The notes under the pieces are model-generated. The model saw nothing but the letters and a program-made list of their open reading frames with translations. It did not search any database and was not told where the DNA came from. Below, piece after piece: positions 16,728-26,164 of a stretch of DNA of 43,824 nucleotides. The stretch is taken from assembly GCA_030041335.1 (NCBI GenBank), contig JASHOB010000117.1:1-43824 (forward strand). Reading direction: 5' to 3'. Source of the stretch: Alphaproteobacteria bacterium (GTDB lineage: Bacteria; Pseudomonadota; Alphaproteobacteria; ATCC43930; CGMCC-115725). How positions within the stretch are numbered: position 1 is the stretch's first letter; the number at the start of each line of letters is the position of its first letter. The position numbers and the translations under genes were made by a program.

Positions 16728-17915
16728 TTAGGCTGCAGCCGCTTCCGCCAATGGCACACGACTGATCTTGTGTGCCTGGAGCTTCGGCAGGACTTGTTCG
16801 GCGAAACGATGCATCTGGGTCAGGAACATTTCATGCGGCATCGAGCCGCGATTCATGTTGACCAGCACCGTGCCGGCGCCGACCGCCTCTGCCTCGGCGA
16901 TGATGCGTCTGGCCACCTCGTCGGCGGTACCCCAGGGCATGAACTCTGCCTGCATGCGGATGTCGTCCATCGTCTGGTCCTTGAGCCGCAGACTATCGTC
17001 ATGGGCGGCGCGCAGCTCCTTGCGCAAATGCTCTTCCGAGCCCTTTTGGAAGTACCCACCTGACTGAGCCGCAGGAATGTGGTCGAAATTGAACAGGGTG
17101 TTGTGGAAATAGATCGCGTAGGGTCCGACTTCCTCAATCGCCTGTTCCTTGCTGTCGGCGATATAGGACGAAACCATGATGTTGAGATGGCCCGGGGTGA
17201 TGCGCTTGCCGCGCCGCACCAGGCCTTGAGCGTAGTAACGGATCGTGTCGTCGCGCGCCGGGCCGGGGAGGCCGGGCGTTATCGGAATATCGTGCGCGAC
17301 CGCCCAATCGATCGAATCCTTCGAACCGGTGATCGGGACCCAAACCGGTGGATAAGGCTGCTGAACCGGGCGCGGCCACAGCGCAACGTCCCGGTACGAA
17401 TGGAACTTGCCGTCGAACGAAAAGCTCTCTTCGGTCCAAGCGCGGCGCATAATTTCGAAGCATTCGTCGAAGCGGGCGCGCGATTCCGCCAACGATACGC
17501 CGAGGATGCGGTACTCGCGTGCGGCGCCGCGCGCCACGCCGCAAATGAGGCGACCGTTGGACAGGCAATCGAGCATGGCGATTTCCTCGGCCAGCCGCAG
17601 CGGATCGTGCAGCGGCAGCAGATTGCCGTAGATCAAGAGCTTCAATTTCTTGGTGCGCTGAGCTATTGACGCGGCCAGCAAGTTGGGCGAGTTCATCAGC
17701 CCATACGGCGTGGCGTGGTGCTCGTTGAAGGCGACACCGTCATAGCCAAGGCGCTCCAGTTCCACCCACGCGTCGAGATGCTCGGCGTAGGTCTTCACCG
17801 CGACGGCGGGCTCGAAATGCTTCTTTTCCATCGGGAACGGCAGATGTTGGCCATCCGTCGTGAGGTGCTTCAGATTCTTGCCGTACTGCACCAAATCGAA
17901 CACAAATACTTGCAT
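16728..17915 (-). CDS. Luciferase-like (LLM class) flavin-dependent oxidoreductase
   Basis: A 395-residue TIM-barrel protein of the bacterial luciferase superfamily. The N-terminus MQVFVFDLVQYG is followed by AFNEHHATPYGLMNSPNLLAA, the typical NEHH motif. Further blocks are LPLHDPLRLAEEIAMLDCLSNGRL and GVARGAAREYRILGV, with the substrate/flavin region in VWVPITGSKDSIDWA. Such enzymes use FMNH2 supplied by a partner. It is divergent from the MmgE/PrpD operon, separated by 369 bp, which suggests a shared function. The open frame reaches 18248, but that part has no family match and poor composition. Confidence 0.9.
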   Translation of the reverse strand: MQVFVFDLVQYGKNLKHLTTDGQHLPFPMEKKHFEPAVAVKTYAEHLDAWVELERLGYDGVAFNEHHATPYGLMNSPNLLAASIAQRTKKLKLLIYGNLLPLHDPLRLAEEIAMLDCLSNGRLICGVARGAAREYRILGVSLAESRARFDECFEIMRRAWTEESFSFDGKFHSYRDVALWPRPVQQPYPPVWVPITGSKDSIDWAVAHDIPITPGLPGPARDDTIRYYAQGLVRRGKRITPGHLNIMVSSYIADSKEQAIEEVGPYAIYFHNTLFNFDHIPAAQSGGYFQKGSEEHLRKELRAAHDDSLRLKDQTMDDIRMQAEFMPWGTADEVARRIIAEAEAVGAGTVLVNMNRGSMPHEMFLTQMHRFAEQVLPKLQAHKISRVPLAEAAAA

Positions 17916-18284
17916 CGCCGTCTTCTGCCTTCTTCCTGTCAGGATGGTTGAGGCGCTATTTAATACCGTCTCGCCGCCGGTGACAAAGACAAAGCAGAGT
18001 GGACCGCTTGCGGTGGGTATCTGCCCATATTCGCACCGCGGGCGTGACCGCGTTTTTTTGGCCCCTCGCCGGGCGGGAACCGCGAGATGACCGCTGCCGC
18101 GAAGCCTCGCCGGCCTGACCCGCGTGGCTGCGCCCCCGGTTATGGCGCCGGCACGCCAATCTTCCTCAAGGAATGGTTGACGCCGATGCAAGGCTGTTCT
18201 CGCTAACCAGTGCAAGGGTGGCACCGGCAGGGCTATTCTATGGCGCACGCGCTTGCGGCAGCTGGCTTGGAAAGGAGCTCAGTC
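17916..18284. other. Divergent intergenic region (LLM oxidoreductase / MmgE-PrpD operon)
   Basis: No gene is supported here. It contains a short GC hairpin with seven T (18037-18059). A TTGACG word at 18177-18182 could be a -35 for the plus-strand operon, but no convincing -10 follows. AAAGGAG at 18270-18276 is the ribosome site of the MmgE/PrpD gene. No clear operator palindrome was seen. Confidence 0.5.
18037..18059 (+). terminator. Short GC hairpin with T7 run in an operon leader
   Basis: CGCGG (18037-18041), loop GCGTGA, CCGCG (18048-18052), then seven T (18053-18059). The stem is only 5 bp but all G-C. No plus-strand gene ends here, so if used it would stop read-through or attenuate the leader of the operon that begins at 18285. 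Confidence 0.35.
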
Positions 18285-19619
18285 ATGAATGTCACCCGCG
18301 ATATCGCGGCTCACGTCGCATCGCTCCGTTACGACGATTTGCCGCCGGACGTGGTCGAGCTGGCGCGTCAGACCCTGCTCGATTGGCTGGGCGTGACCTT
18401 GGCGGGATCGCGCGAGGAGTTGGCGCGCATCCTGCGTGACGAAGCGATCGAACAAGGTGGCCGGCCGGCCGCCACCATCGTCGGCAGCTCGATCACGACG
18501 GGGACGCAACAGGCGGCGCTCGTCAACGGCGCGACCGCGCATGCGCTCGATTACGACGATGCCCATTTCCTGGCTACCGTGCATTCGGGTGTCGTTACGA
18601 TTTCGGGTATGCTGGCGCTGGCAGAGCAACGCGCGGCTTCGGGTCGCGATTTCGTCGCGGCGCTGGCGGCCGGGTTCGAAGCCATCGGCGCGACCGCTGC
18701 CTTCATCGGCAACAAGCATTACCGCCTCGGTTTTCATTCGACCGGCACGATCGGCAGCTTCGGATCAGCCGCAGCCTGCGCCAATCTCCAGCGACTCGAT
18801 GCCGATGCTACCGCGACCGCTTTTGGCATCGCCGCCGCCCAGGCGGCCGGGATCCGCGCCATGTTCGGTACGATGTGTAAACCGCTTCATGCCGGAAAGG
18901 CGGCACAGAACGGGTTGATCGCCGCCGATTTGGCGGCACGCGGCTACAGCAGCAATCCGCGAGCGCTCGAGTCGGAGCTCGGCTTCGGCGCCACGCACAG
19001 TCCCGACTTCGATCCAGCGCGGCCGTTTCCGCCGCCGCCCAAACAATGGTATCTGCGCTACAACATCTTCAAATTCCACGCTGCGTGCTTCCTGACCCAT
19101 GCGCCGATCGAGTGCGCGCTCAAGGTTCGTGCTGAAGGAGCGACGGCGGACAATGTTGCGGAGATCCGTTTGCGCATTCGGGTTGATGCGCGCGACGTTT
19201 GCGGCATCCCCACCCCGCGCTCCGGCCTCGAGGCAAAATTCTCGTTGCGCCAGTGCCTCGCCGCAGTATTTGCCGGGCTCGATACCGCAGCGCTCGACAC
19301 GTTCGGCGACGCGCGGGTGACCGACCCGGCCCTGGCGGCGCTGCGCGACAAGGTCGTGATCGACTATTTGCCGGACCTGCCGCGCGGCAGAGCCGAGATC
19401 GAAGTGACGACGAAAGACGATCGCCGTCTGACTGCCGCCTTTGATTCCGGGAAGTTGGTCGAGGATCTCGCTCAGCAGCGCGCCCGTGTGCAGAACAAGT
19501 TCCGACGGCTCGCCGAGCCGGTGGTGGGTGAACGGCGGGCTGCCGAGCTCGGTGCACTCGCCATCAAGGTCGAGACGTTGCCGTCGATGCGCCAGCTGAC
19601 GGAACTATGTCTGATCTAA
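18285..19619 (+). CDS. MmgE/PrpD family protein
   Basis: A 444-residue protein of the MmgE/PrpD superfamily, which includes 2-methylcitrate dehydratase, cis-aconitate decarboxylase and iminodisuccinate epimerase. Family blocks are LARQTLLDWLGVTLAGS, NGATAHALDYDDAHF, HSTGTIGSFGSAAACANL, GTMCKPLHAGKAAQNGLIAA and KFHAACFLTHAPIECAL. The all-helical core and C-terminal lid are both present. The exact reaction is not predictable and many members act on small dicarboxylates. ATG 18285 has AAAGGAG upstream; the extension to 18210 is rejected. It is the first gene of a plus-strand uptake/catabolic operon. Confidence 0.92.
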   Translation: MNVTRDIAAHVASLRYDDLPPDVVELARQTLLDWLGVTLAGSREELARILRDEAIEQGGRPAATIVGSSITTGTQQAALVNGATAHALDYDDAHFLATVHSGVVTISGMLALAEQRAASGRDFVAALAAGFEAIGATAAFIGNKHYRLGFHSTGTIGSFGSAAACANLQRLDADATATAFGIAAAQAAGIRAMFGTMCKPLHAGKAAQNGLIAADLAARGYSSNPRALESELGFGATHSPDFDPARPFPPPPKQWYLRYNIFKFHAACFLTHAPIECALKVRAEGATADNVAEIRLRIRVDARDVCGIPTPRSGLEAKFSLRQCLAAVFAGLDTAALDTFGDARVTDPALAALRDKVVIDYLPDLPRGRAEIEVTTKDDRRLTAAFDSGKLVEDLAQQRARVQNKFRRLAEPVVGERRAAELGALAIKVETLPSMRQLTELCLI

Positions 19620-19708
19620 CGCCAGGATTGATTGCCGCCTTGTCGTGGCCTGCCCACACGGAAACGGCCCGCGTGGTACCATCGTGATCGAAATTAGGGG
19701 AGAGGACC

Positions 19709-20686
19709 ATGCAATACGCGCGGCTGGGTGGAACTGGTCTCGAGGTGTCGCGGATCTGTCTTGGCTGCATGACGTTCGCGATTGTCGGACGCGGTCATCG
19801 GCCGTGGACGCTCGACGAGGAAGGGAGCCGCCCGATCATCCGCCGGGCGCTCGAACTCGGGATCAACTTCTTCGACACCGCCAATGTTTATGCCGAAGGT
19901 TCCTCCGAAGAGATCGTCGGCCGGGCTCTCAGGGACTTCGCCCGCCGCGAGGAAGTCGTGATCGCGACCAAGGTCCACGGCCGCATGCGCCCGGGACCCA
20001 ACGGTGCCGGCCTGTCGCGCAAAGCGATCATGGCCGAGATCGACGCCAGCCTGAAACGGCTCGGCACCGACTATGTCGATCTTTATCAAATCCACCGCTT
20101 CGATCCGAAAACGCCGATCGAGGAGACGCTGGAGGCGTTGCACGACATCGTACGGTCGGGCAAGGCGCGTTATATCGGGGCCTCGTCAATGCATGCCTGG
20201 CAATTCGCCAAGATGCTCTATACGTCGCGGCTCAACGGCTGGACGCGGTTTGTCAGTATGCAGAATCACTTCAACCTGCTGCACCGCGAGGAGGAACGCG
20301 AGATGCTGCCGCTCTGCGCCGATCAGGGCATCGGCGTTATTCCGTGGAGCCCGCTGGCGCGCGGCCGGCTCAGCCGTCCCCGGGACGAAACCAGCAATCG
20401 CCAGGAGACCGATGCGCTCGGCAAGAACCTCTATACGCAATTTGAATCCGACATGAAGATCATCGACGCGGTGGGCGTTGTCGCGGCCGCGCGTGGCGTC
20501 CCGCGAGCGCAGATCGCGCTCGCCTGGCTCCTGCAAAAGGCGCCAATCACCGCGCCGATCGTCGGCGCGTCGCGACTCAATCACTTGCCGGAAGCGGCGG
20601 CAGCGGTGGATTTGAAGCTGACGAGCGATGAAATCAGGGCACTCGAGGCACCGTACGTTCCCCACATCCAAGTAGGTTTTCAATGA
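19709..20686 (+). CDS. Aldo/keto reductase
   Basis: A 325-residue (beta/alpha)8 NADPH-dependent reductase. The catalytic tetrad is visible as Asp 56 and Tyr 61 (FFDTANVYAEG), Lys 88 (IATKVHG) and His 129 (YQIHRFD). The cofactor end has QIALAWLLQKAPITAPIVGASR. It resembles the YajO/YhdN-like group acting on aldehydes or ketones. GGGGAGAGG lies directly upstream of the ATG. The gap to the MmgE/PrpD gene is 89 bp and to the binding-protein gene 69 bp, all on the same strand. Confidence 0.94.
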   Translation: MQYARLGGTGLEVSRICLGCMTFAIVGRGHRPWTLDEEGSRPIIRRALELGINFFDTANVYAEGSSEEIVGRALRDFARREEVVIATKVHGRMRPGPNGAGLSRKAIMAEIDASLKRLGTDYVDLYQIHRFDPKTPIEETLEALHDIVRSGKARYIGASSMHAWQFAKMLYTSRLNGWTRFVSMQNHFNLLHREEEREMLPLCADQGIGVIPWSPLARGRLSRPRDETSNRQETDALGKNLYTQFESDMKIIDAVGVVAAARGVPRAQIALAWLLQKAPITAPIVGASRLNHLPEAAAAVDLKLTSDEIRALEAPYVPHIQVGFQ

Positions 20687-20755
20687 CGGAAGACGCCGGC
20701 GCGAAGGTTTGACTCTCAAGAGCGCAACGGCGATCCTGCGCGGCGGAAGGAAAAA

Positions 20756-21937
20756 ATGAAAAGATTCCCCCCAACGGGCGTGGTTGCCGCAATCACAACC
20801 CTTTTCCTCGCATCGCCAATACCGTCCGTCGCCGCGTCCTACGACATCGACGTCGTGTTGCCGCTGACCGGCAGCGCCGCCTTTGTCGGGCAAGGCGAGA
20901 AGGACGCGCTCGCCGCGCTCGAAACCTATGTCGACACGAATGGCGGTATCAGGGGAAGGCCGTTGCATTTCGTCTTTCACGACGATCAGACCAGTCCGCA
21001 AATCGCGGTACAGCTCACCACCGACATTCTCGGCCGCGGGCCCGCTATCGTAATGGGATCGAGCCTGGTTGCGATGTGCCTCGCGATGGCGCCGCTGATG
21101 AAGAACGGCCCAGTGCATTATTGCCTCTCGCCTGGCGTCCACCCCAAGCCGGGCGGCTATATGTTCTCGACGAGCGCTTCGTCGACCGACCAAATTGCGG
21201 CGGTGATGCGCTATTACCGAATGAAGGGCTGGATCAAGCTGGCGACGCTAATGACCACGGACGCCAGCGGTCAGGACGGCGACCGGTCGATCGACGCGGT
21301 CTTGGCCTATCCGGAGAACAAAACCGTCACCAAAGTGATCGCCGAGCATTTCAATCCCTCGGACGTTTCGGTCGCGGCGCAGATCGCGCGCATCAAGCAA
21401 TCCGGCGCGCAAGCGATCATTGCCTGGACCACGGGGGCTCCGGCGGCGACCGTTCTGCGCGGCATGATCGAGGACGGGCTCGACGTCCCGGTGGCGCCGA
21501 CCAGCGGCAATCAGACATTCGCGGCGATGCATCAGTGGAAATCGTTTCTGCCGAAGCATCTGGTGCTGGCCTCCGCGCTCTACCCGCCGCACAAAGGCAC
21601 GTTGACGCTCGATCCGCGGGTGGAAAAGGCGCAGCAGGAGATGTATGCCGTGTTGAAGGAGCACGGTCTCAGACCCGACAACATGGTAGCCACTTCGTGG
21701 GATGCGGGGCTGATCGCCGTCGCCGGCCTGCGCAAGCTCGGTCCCGACGCGACGGCGGCACAGCTGCGCGACTACATTGCGAATTTGAGCGATTTTCCGG
21801 GCATCGACGGCATCTACGACTTCAAGAAATATCCCGAACGCGGGCTCGGCCCCGATGCTTCGACGGTCACCGCATACGACCCCAAGACCGACGACTGGAT
21901 CTGGTTGTCCGAGCCCGGCGGTGCGCCGCTGAAATGA
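20756..21937 (+). CDS. HAAT-type periplasmic substrate-binding protein
   Basis: A 393-residue type I binding protein. The signal is MKRFPPTGVVAAITTLFL..PSVAAS, then YDIDVVLPLTGSAAFVGQGEKDAL. Conserved blocks are TNGGIRGRPLHFVFHDDQTSP, STDQIAAVMRYYRMKGW and DASGQDGDRSIDAVL. It precedes the fused permease by 18 bp and is the dedicated receptor of that transporter. It is a paralogue of the product of 28570-29745: both end in GIYDF(K/R)K.P.RGL and share TSDVSV-like and SGNQTFAAMHQ/GGNMTYAQMHQ blocks. The ligand is unknown, and the group is often linked to aromatic or organic acids. Confidence 0.93.
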   Translation: MKRFPPTGVVAAITTLFLASPIPSVAASYDIDVVLPLTGSAAFVGQGEKDALAALETYVDTNGGIRGRPLHFVFHDDQTSPQIAVQLTTDILGRGPAIVMGSSLVAMCLAMAPLMKNGPVHYCLSPGVHPKPGGYMFSTSASSTDQIAAVMRYYRMKGWIKLATLMTTDASGQDGDRSIDAVLAYPENKTVTKVIAEHFNPSDVSVAAQIARIKQSGAQAIIAWTTGAPAATVLRGMIEDGLDVPVAPTSGNQTFAAMHQWKSFLPKHLVLASALYPPHKGTLTLDPRVEKAQQEMYAVLKEHGLRPDNMVATSWDAGLIAVAGLRKLGPDATAAQLRDYIANLSDFPGIDGIYDFKKYPERGLGPDASTVTAYDPKTDDWIWLSEPGGAPLK

Positions 21938-21955
21938 GGCGATAGCGCCTGGTCG

Positions 21956-23812
21956 ATGAACCAGTTCGTGCAGATTGTCGTCGGCGGGCTGCTGCAAGGT
22001 GGCGTGTTCGCCATCATCGCGCTCGGCATTTCGCTGGTCTACCGCGTCACCGGCATTGTCAATCTGGCACAGGGCGGATTCTGCATCCTGGGCGCACTGT
22101 TGCTTTATTCCCTGCAGCTCGATCTCGGCTGGCCGACCGCGCTCGCGTTTCTTGCCGCCGTGATCCTCACGGCGGCGTTTGGCGTGGCGCTCGGCGCCGC
22201 AACCTTTGTCCCGGCTCTCGCCAGGCTGCCGACGAGCAGCATGCTGATGCTGACGGCGGGTCTGCTCACTTTCATCGGCGGGCTGACCCTGATCGTGTGG
22301 GGCAGTCAGCCCTATATCGTGCCGCCCTTTTCCGGCGAGCAGCCGATCGACGTCGCGGGCATTCTGGTTCCCTCGCAGGGCCCGTGGATCGCGGTGGTCG
22401 CGATCATCATCATCGGCGGCATCTGGTACCTCATCGCGCGCACCGATATTGGCACGGCACTCATCGCCTCCGCCGAGAACCCGACGGCGGCGCGCTTCAT
22501 GGGCGTCAATGTCGCACGCCTGACCCTGTTCAGCTTCGGCCTGGCGGCCGCGATCGGCGCCGTCAGCGGCGCCGTGGTGGCGCCGATTATGTCACTGCAA
22601 TTCGACGCTGGAGGCTTTTTCACCAATGCTGGCTTTATCGCCGTCGCGCTCGGCGGAATGGCGTCGCTTCCGGGTGCGATCGCCGGCGGCTTGTTTCTTG
22701 GCGTCGCCGAGCAGCTTGCCGCAGGCTATGTGTCGTCGCTGTTTGCGAACGGCCTGGCGCTGGCGCTCCTGTTGGTCACGTTGCTGTGGCGCCCGCAAGG
22801 ATTTTTCGGCGGCAGCAGGCGGCGCCGCGATGTCCGCGACGAGCAACGTGTCTATCGCTCGGTCGTCCGCTTCAGCGGGCGTGGCACCGTCGTCGCCGCG
22901 GCGGTGTTGGTGGTGTTTCTCGCTGCCCTGCCGTATTTGGTTGGCGGCGCCTTGCTAAGCTCGCTGGTCATCACCTTGATTCTGTTCATCGCCGTGCTCG
23001 GCCTCGACGTCGCGATGGGCTATGCCGGGCAGGTCAGCCTCGGTCAGTCCGGCTTCATGGCGCTGGGCGGCTACGCGGCCGCGATCCTCGCGACCAATTA
23101 CGATGTGGCGCCTTTACTGGGCGCCGCTGCGGGCATGATTGTCTCGTTGTTTGCCGCGCTCCTGCTGTCCGTCGTTACCATGCGCTTGCAGGGCGCTTAT
23201 CTGGCGCTCGCGACGCTGACCTTCAGCCTGCTCATCGATTCGCTGACGGTTGGCTTGGTTGACGTGACGGGCGGCCCGTCGGGATTGGTCGGCATCCCAT
23301 CGCTGGCGCTCGGACCTTTGAGCCTCGGCACGCCGCGCGCCATGTACTTTTTCGTGCTGGCGCTGATCGTGCTGCTGATCGCGGCGCTGGCCGGCGGCAT
23401 GCGATCGAGCTTCGGCCGCGCGCTCTACGCCATCCGCGCCGATCAGACCGCCGCCGCGGCGCTCGGTATCAACGTGCCGCGCTATAAGGTGGCCGCGTTT
23501 GCGATCAGTGCCGTGCTGGCATCGCTGTCCGGCAGCCTTTACGCGTTCGATTTTCATTTTCTCTCGCCCGAAATGGTCAGCACGCCACGCTCCTTCGAGA
23601 TGATCGCGATGTTGATCGTCGGTGGCGAGGGAACGCTGATCGGCGGCTTGCCCGGCGCCGCACTGATCACGCTGTTGCCGACCGTGTTCCAGCCTCTTGC
23701 GCTGTACAAGACGTTGGCCGAAGGCGCGATCCTGGTGCTGGCGTTCCAATATCTGCCGGACGGACTGCTCGGTGGGGCACGGCAGCTTGGCCGCTGGGCG
23801 ATGGCGCGATGA
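21956..23812 (+). CDS. Fused LivH-LivM HAAT permease
   Basis: A 618-residue membrane protein joining both permeases in one chain. Residues 1-~290 are LivH (LLQGGVFAIIALGISLVYRV, GIVNLAQGGF). A short basic linker (GGSRRRRDVRDEQR, near 286-299) follows. Residues ~310-618 are LivM (VLGLDVAMGYAGQVSLGQSGF, YALRADQTAAAALGI-like loop reading YAIRADQTAAAALGINV). About 16 or more hydrophobic segments are present. One chain replaces the heterodimer, so the complex would be one permease plus LivG and LivF. It overlaps livG by 4 bp (ATGA). Fusions of this kind are known, but the other operon in this window keeps the genes separate. Confidence 0.94.
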   Translation: MNQFVQIVVGGLLQGGVFAIIALGISLVYRVTGIVNLAQGGFCILGALLLYSLQLDLGWPTALAFLAAVILTAAFGVALGAATFVPALARLPTSSMLMLTAGLLTFIGGLTLIVWGSQPYIVPPFSGEQPIDVAGILVPSQGPWIAVVAIIIIGGIWYLIARTDIGTALIASAENPTAARFMGVNVARLTLFSFGLAAAIGAVSGAVVAPIMSLQFDAGGFFTNAGFIAVALGGMASLPGAIAGGLFLGVAEQLAAGYVSSLFANGLALALLLVTLLWRPQGFFGGSRRRRDVRDEQRVYRSVVRFSGRGTVVAAAVLVVFLAALPYLVGGALLSSLVITLILFIAVLGLDVAMGYAGQVSLGQSGFMALGGYAAAILATNYDVAPLLGAAAGMIVSLFAALLLSVVTMRLQGAYLALATLTFSLLIDSLTVGLVDVTGGPSGLVGIPSLALGPLSLGTPRAMYFFVLALIVLLIAALAGGMRSSFGRALYAIRADQTAAAALGINVPRYKVAAFAISAVLASLSGSLYAFDFHFLSPEMVSTPRSFEMIAMLIVGGEGTLIGGLPGAALITLLPTVFQPLALYKTLAEGAILVLAFQYLPDGLLGGARQLGRWAMAR

Positions 23813-24573
23813 ACCAACCGGCGCTCGAAGCGATCGGCCTCACCAAGAGTTTCGGCGGCGTGCGCGCGGTCGCCGATCTGTCGTTCATAGTGCCGGCCGG
23901 TATCGTGGCGCTGATCGGCCCCAACGGCGCCGGCAAGACCACGGTCTTCAATCTCGTCACCAATCTCTTTCCCCCAGACGGCGGCGACGTGCGCTTTTAC
24001 GGCACCTCGCTGCGGGGGCGCACCCCCAACGCCATCGCCGGTCTCGGTCTCCTGCGCACCTTCCAGACTGCCCGCGTGTTTCCCGGCATGACGGCGTTGG
24101 AGAATGTTATGGCGGGCGCGCATCGCCACGTGCGCGTCGCCGCGGTGGCGCAAATGCTATGGCTGCCTGCGGCACTGCGTGAGGAAGCTGCGCTCCGGCG
24201 CGAGGCCGCGACAATGCTCGATCTCGTCGGCCTTGCCCGCTTTCGCGACACCCCGGCCAGCAACCTGCCCATGGGCGCGCAGAAACTGGTCGAAGTTTGC
24301 CGCGCACTCATGGCACGGCCGCGCTTGCTGCTGCTTGACGAGCCGGCGGCCGGTCTTAACGATGCCGAGACCGCCGAGACCGCGACGTTGCTCCGCGCCG
24401 CCGCCGACAGCGGCGTCACCATTCTCGTGGTCGAGCACAACATGTCGTTGGTTATGGATATTGCCGATCATGTCATTGTGCTCGATCTCGGCCGCTTGCT
24501 GGCGCAAGGCACACCCGAGGATGTGCGGCGCGACCCGCGCGTGATCGAAGCCTATCTCGGGACGGAAGCATAG
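23809..24573 (+). CDS. livG: HAAT ABC transporter ATPase, LivG type (second system)
   Basis: A 254-residue ATPase: Walker A GPNGAGKTT (37-45), family signature LPMGAQKLVEVCRALM and Walker B LLLLDEPAAGLND, with the H-loop in VVEHNMSLVMDIAD. It partners the fused permease (4-bp overlap) and the LivF that starts immediately after its TAG stop. The signature is closer to consensus than in the first operon's LivG. Confidence 0.94.
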   Translation: MNQPALEAIGLTKSFGGVRAVADLSFIVPAGIVALIGPNGAGKTTVFNLVTNLFPPDGGDVRFYGTSLRGRTPNAIAGLGLLRTFQTARVFPGMTALENVMAGAHRHVRVAAVAQMLWLPAALREEAALRREAATMLDLVGLARFRDTPASNLPMGAQKLVEVCRALMARPRLLLLDEPAAGLNDAETAETATLLRAAADSGVTILVVEHNMSLVMDIADHVIVLDLGRLLAQGTPEDVRRDPRVIEAYLGTEA

Positions 24574-25365
24574 ATGCTCGAGATTGATGGATTGCATGCC
24601 GGCTACGGCGAGATCGAAGTGCTGCGTGGCGTCGATCTTGTGGTGAACGCAGGCGAGATTGTCGCGTTGATTGGCGCCAACGGCGCAGGCAAGAGCACAC
24701 TCGCAAAGACCCTCGCCGGCCTGTTGCCGACGCGCCTCGGCCGGATTTCGTTCGAGGGCAAGCCGATCGAGCAAGTCGGGGCGCCGCAGCGCATCGCGTT
24801 GGGCATGGCGCACGTCCCCGAAGGCCGACAGATCGTCGGCGGTCTTTCGGTCAGAGACAATCTCCGGCTCGGCGCCTACGCGCAGCGCCATCGCTTGGCC
24901 CAGCGCGAGATTGCGCAGCGCATTAGCGCGGTGTGCCAACAATTTCCCGCGCTCGACCACCGCCTCGGCGAGCCCGCCGGCAACCTCTCGGGCGGTCAGC
25001 AACAGATGCTTGCCATCGCGCGCGCGATGATGGCTCAGCCACGGCTCTTGGTTCTCGACGAGCCATCGCTCGGCCTGGCACCGACGTTAGTAGCCGGGAT
25101 TTTTCGCATGATCGTTGGTCTACGGAACCGAGGCATTGCGATTTTGCTGTCGGAACAGAACGCGCGCATGAGCCTTGCGATTGCCGATCGCGCCTATGTC
25201 ATGGAGATGGGACGCATCACGCTGCAAGGAACCGGCAAGGAGCTTTTGGACAGCAGCGACGTGGCCGGGCGCTATCTCGGCGTCGGCCAGAAGATTGCTG
25301 CGTCGGCGACGGACGAGCGGCGAATGCGATTGGCGCGCGGTTTGAAGGAGATCCTGCATGGCTAA
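24574..25365 (+). CDS. livF: HAAT ABC transporter ATPase, LivF type (second system)
   Basis: A 263-residue ATPase with Walker A GANGAGKST, signature LSGGQQQM and Walker B LLVLDEPSLGLAP, all canonical LivF. It starts on the base after the livG stop and overlaps the next gene by 8 bp, so this is a compact translational unit. About 20 extra basic residues at the C-terminus (TDERRMRLARGLKEIL) extend beyond the usual end. Confidence 0.94.
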   Translation: MLEIDGLHAGYGEIEVLRGVDLVVNAGEIVALIGANGAGKSTLAKTLAGLLPTRLGRISFEGKPIEQVGAPQRIALGMAHVPEGRQIVGGLSVRDNLRLGAYAQRHRLAQREIAQRISAVCQQFPALDHRLGEPAGNLSGGQQQMLAIARAMMAQPRLLVLDEPSLGLAPTLVAGIFRMIVGLRNRGIAILLSEQNARMSLAIADRAYVMEMGRITLQGTGKELLDSSDVAGRYLGVGQKIAASATDERRMRLARGLKEILHG

Positions 25366-26164
25366 TCGCTTGTCATTGGCGCCGCTGACCATCAACGAGG
25401 CCGGACCGCTCGAACTCATTTCGGCGGCGGCCGCCGGCGGCTTCGACGCGGTTGCGTTGCGGGTGATCGGGCCGCCCGGCATTGAAACCACCGTGGTCGC
25501 CGTCGCGCAGATTCCAGAAATCCGCAAGCGCGCCGGTGACCTGGGTATTGGCATCTTTTCCACGACCGGCATCTGGCTTAGGCCCGACTTCGAGGTGAGC
25601 CGCGTCGAGCACGCGCTTGCCAACGCGGCGGCACTGGGTGCCGCTTATTGCCTTGCTGCCGGCTATGACGACGACGGGCCGCGCCTGACCGCCAACTTCG
25701 CGACGCTGTGCCGAACCGCGGCGCCGCTCGGACTGTCGATCGGCATCGAGTTCATGCCCTACCTGCCGGTCAAGAATATCGGGGATGCGGTACGGCTGGC
25801 GCAGGCGGCGGCGCAGCCCAACGCCGGGGTCATCGTCGATGCGCTGCACCTTGCCCGCTCCGGCGGCGCTCCCGGCGATGTTGCCGCAATCGAGCCGTCG
25901 CTGATCTCCTATGTCCAATTGTGCGATGCACCGCGCGAACGCCCCCCGATGCTTGAACGACGAGAGGAGTCGCTGCACCATCGGCTCTATCCGGGCGACG
26001 GCGAACTGCCGTTACATGATCTGATGGACGCACTGCCGCACGACATCACGGTGGATGTCGAGGCGCCGGTCGCGTCCGACACGCATCTCCCCTTCGACGA
26101 GCGGGCCCGTCGCGCCGGCGACGCGACCCGGCGGTTCCTGCAAAAGCATCGCGAGAGGCGCTAG
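25358..26164 (+). CDS. Sugar phosphate isomerase/epimerase family protein (AP endonuclease 2 TIM barrel)
   Basis: A 268-residue TIM-barrel protein of the xylose-isomerase-like family. Metal-site candidates are the Glu in IGIEFMPYLP, the Asp and His in VIVDALHLARSG and the Glu in VDVEAPVASD; YPGDGELPLHDLMDAL is a typical family loop. Members include isomerases, inositol enzymes and dehydratases such as 3-dehydroshikimate dehydratase (which yields protocatechuate). It overlaps livF by 8 bp and its stop overlaps the convergent PdxA gene by 4 bp. In a transport and aromatic-oxidation setting it is likely catabolic, but the substrate is unknown. Confidence 0.88.
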   Translation: MANRLSLAPLTINEAGPLELISAAAAGGFDAVALRVIGPPGIETTVVAVAQIPEIRKRAGDLGIGIFSTTGIWLRPDFEVSRVEHALANAAALGAAYCLAAGYDDDGPRLTANFATLCRTAAPLGLSIGIEFMPYLPVKNIGDAVRLAQAAAQPNAGVIVDALHLARSGGAPGDVAAIEPSLISYVQLCDAPRERPPMLERREESLHHRLYPGDGELPLHDLMDALPHDITVDVEAPVASDTHLPFDERARRAGDATRRFLQKHRERR

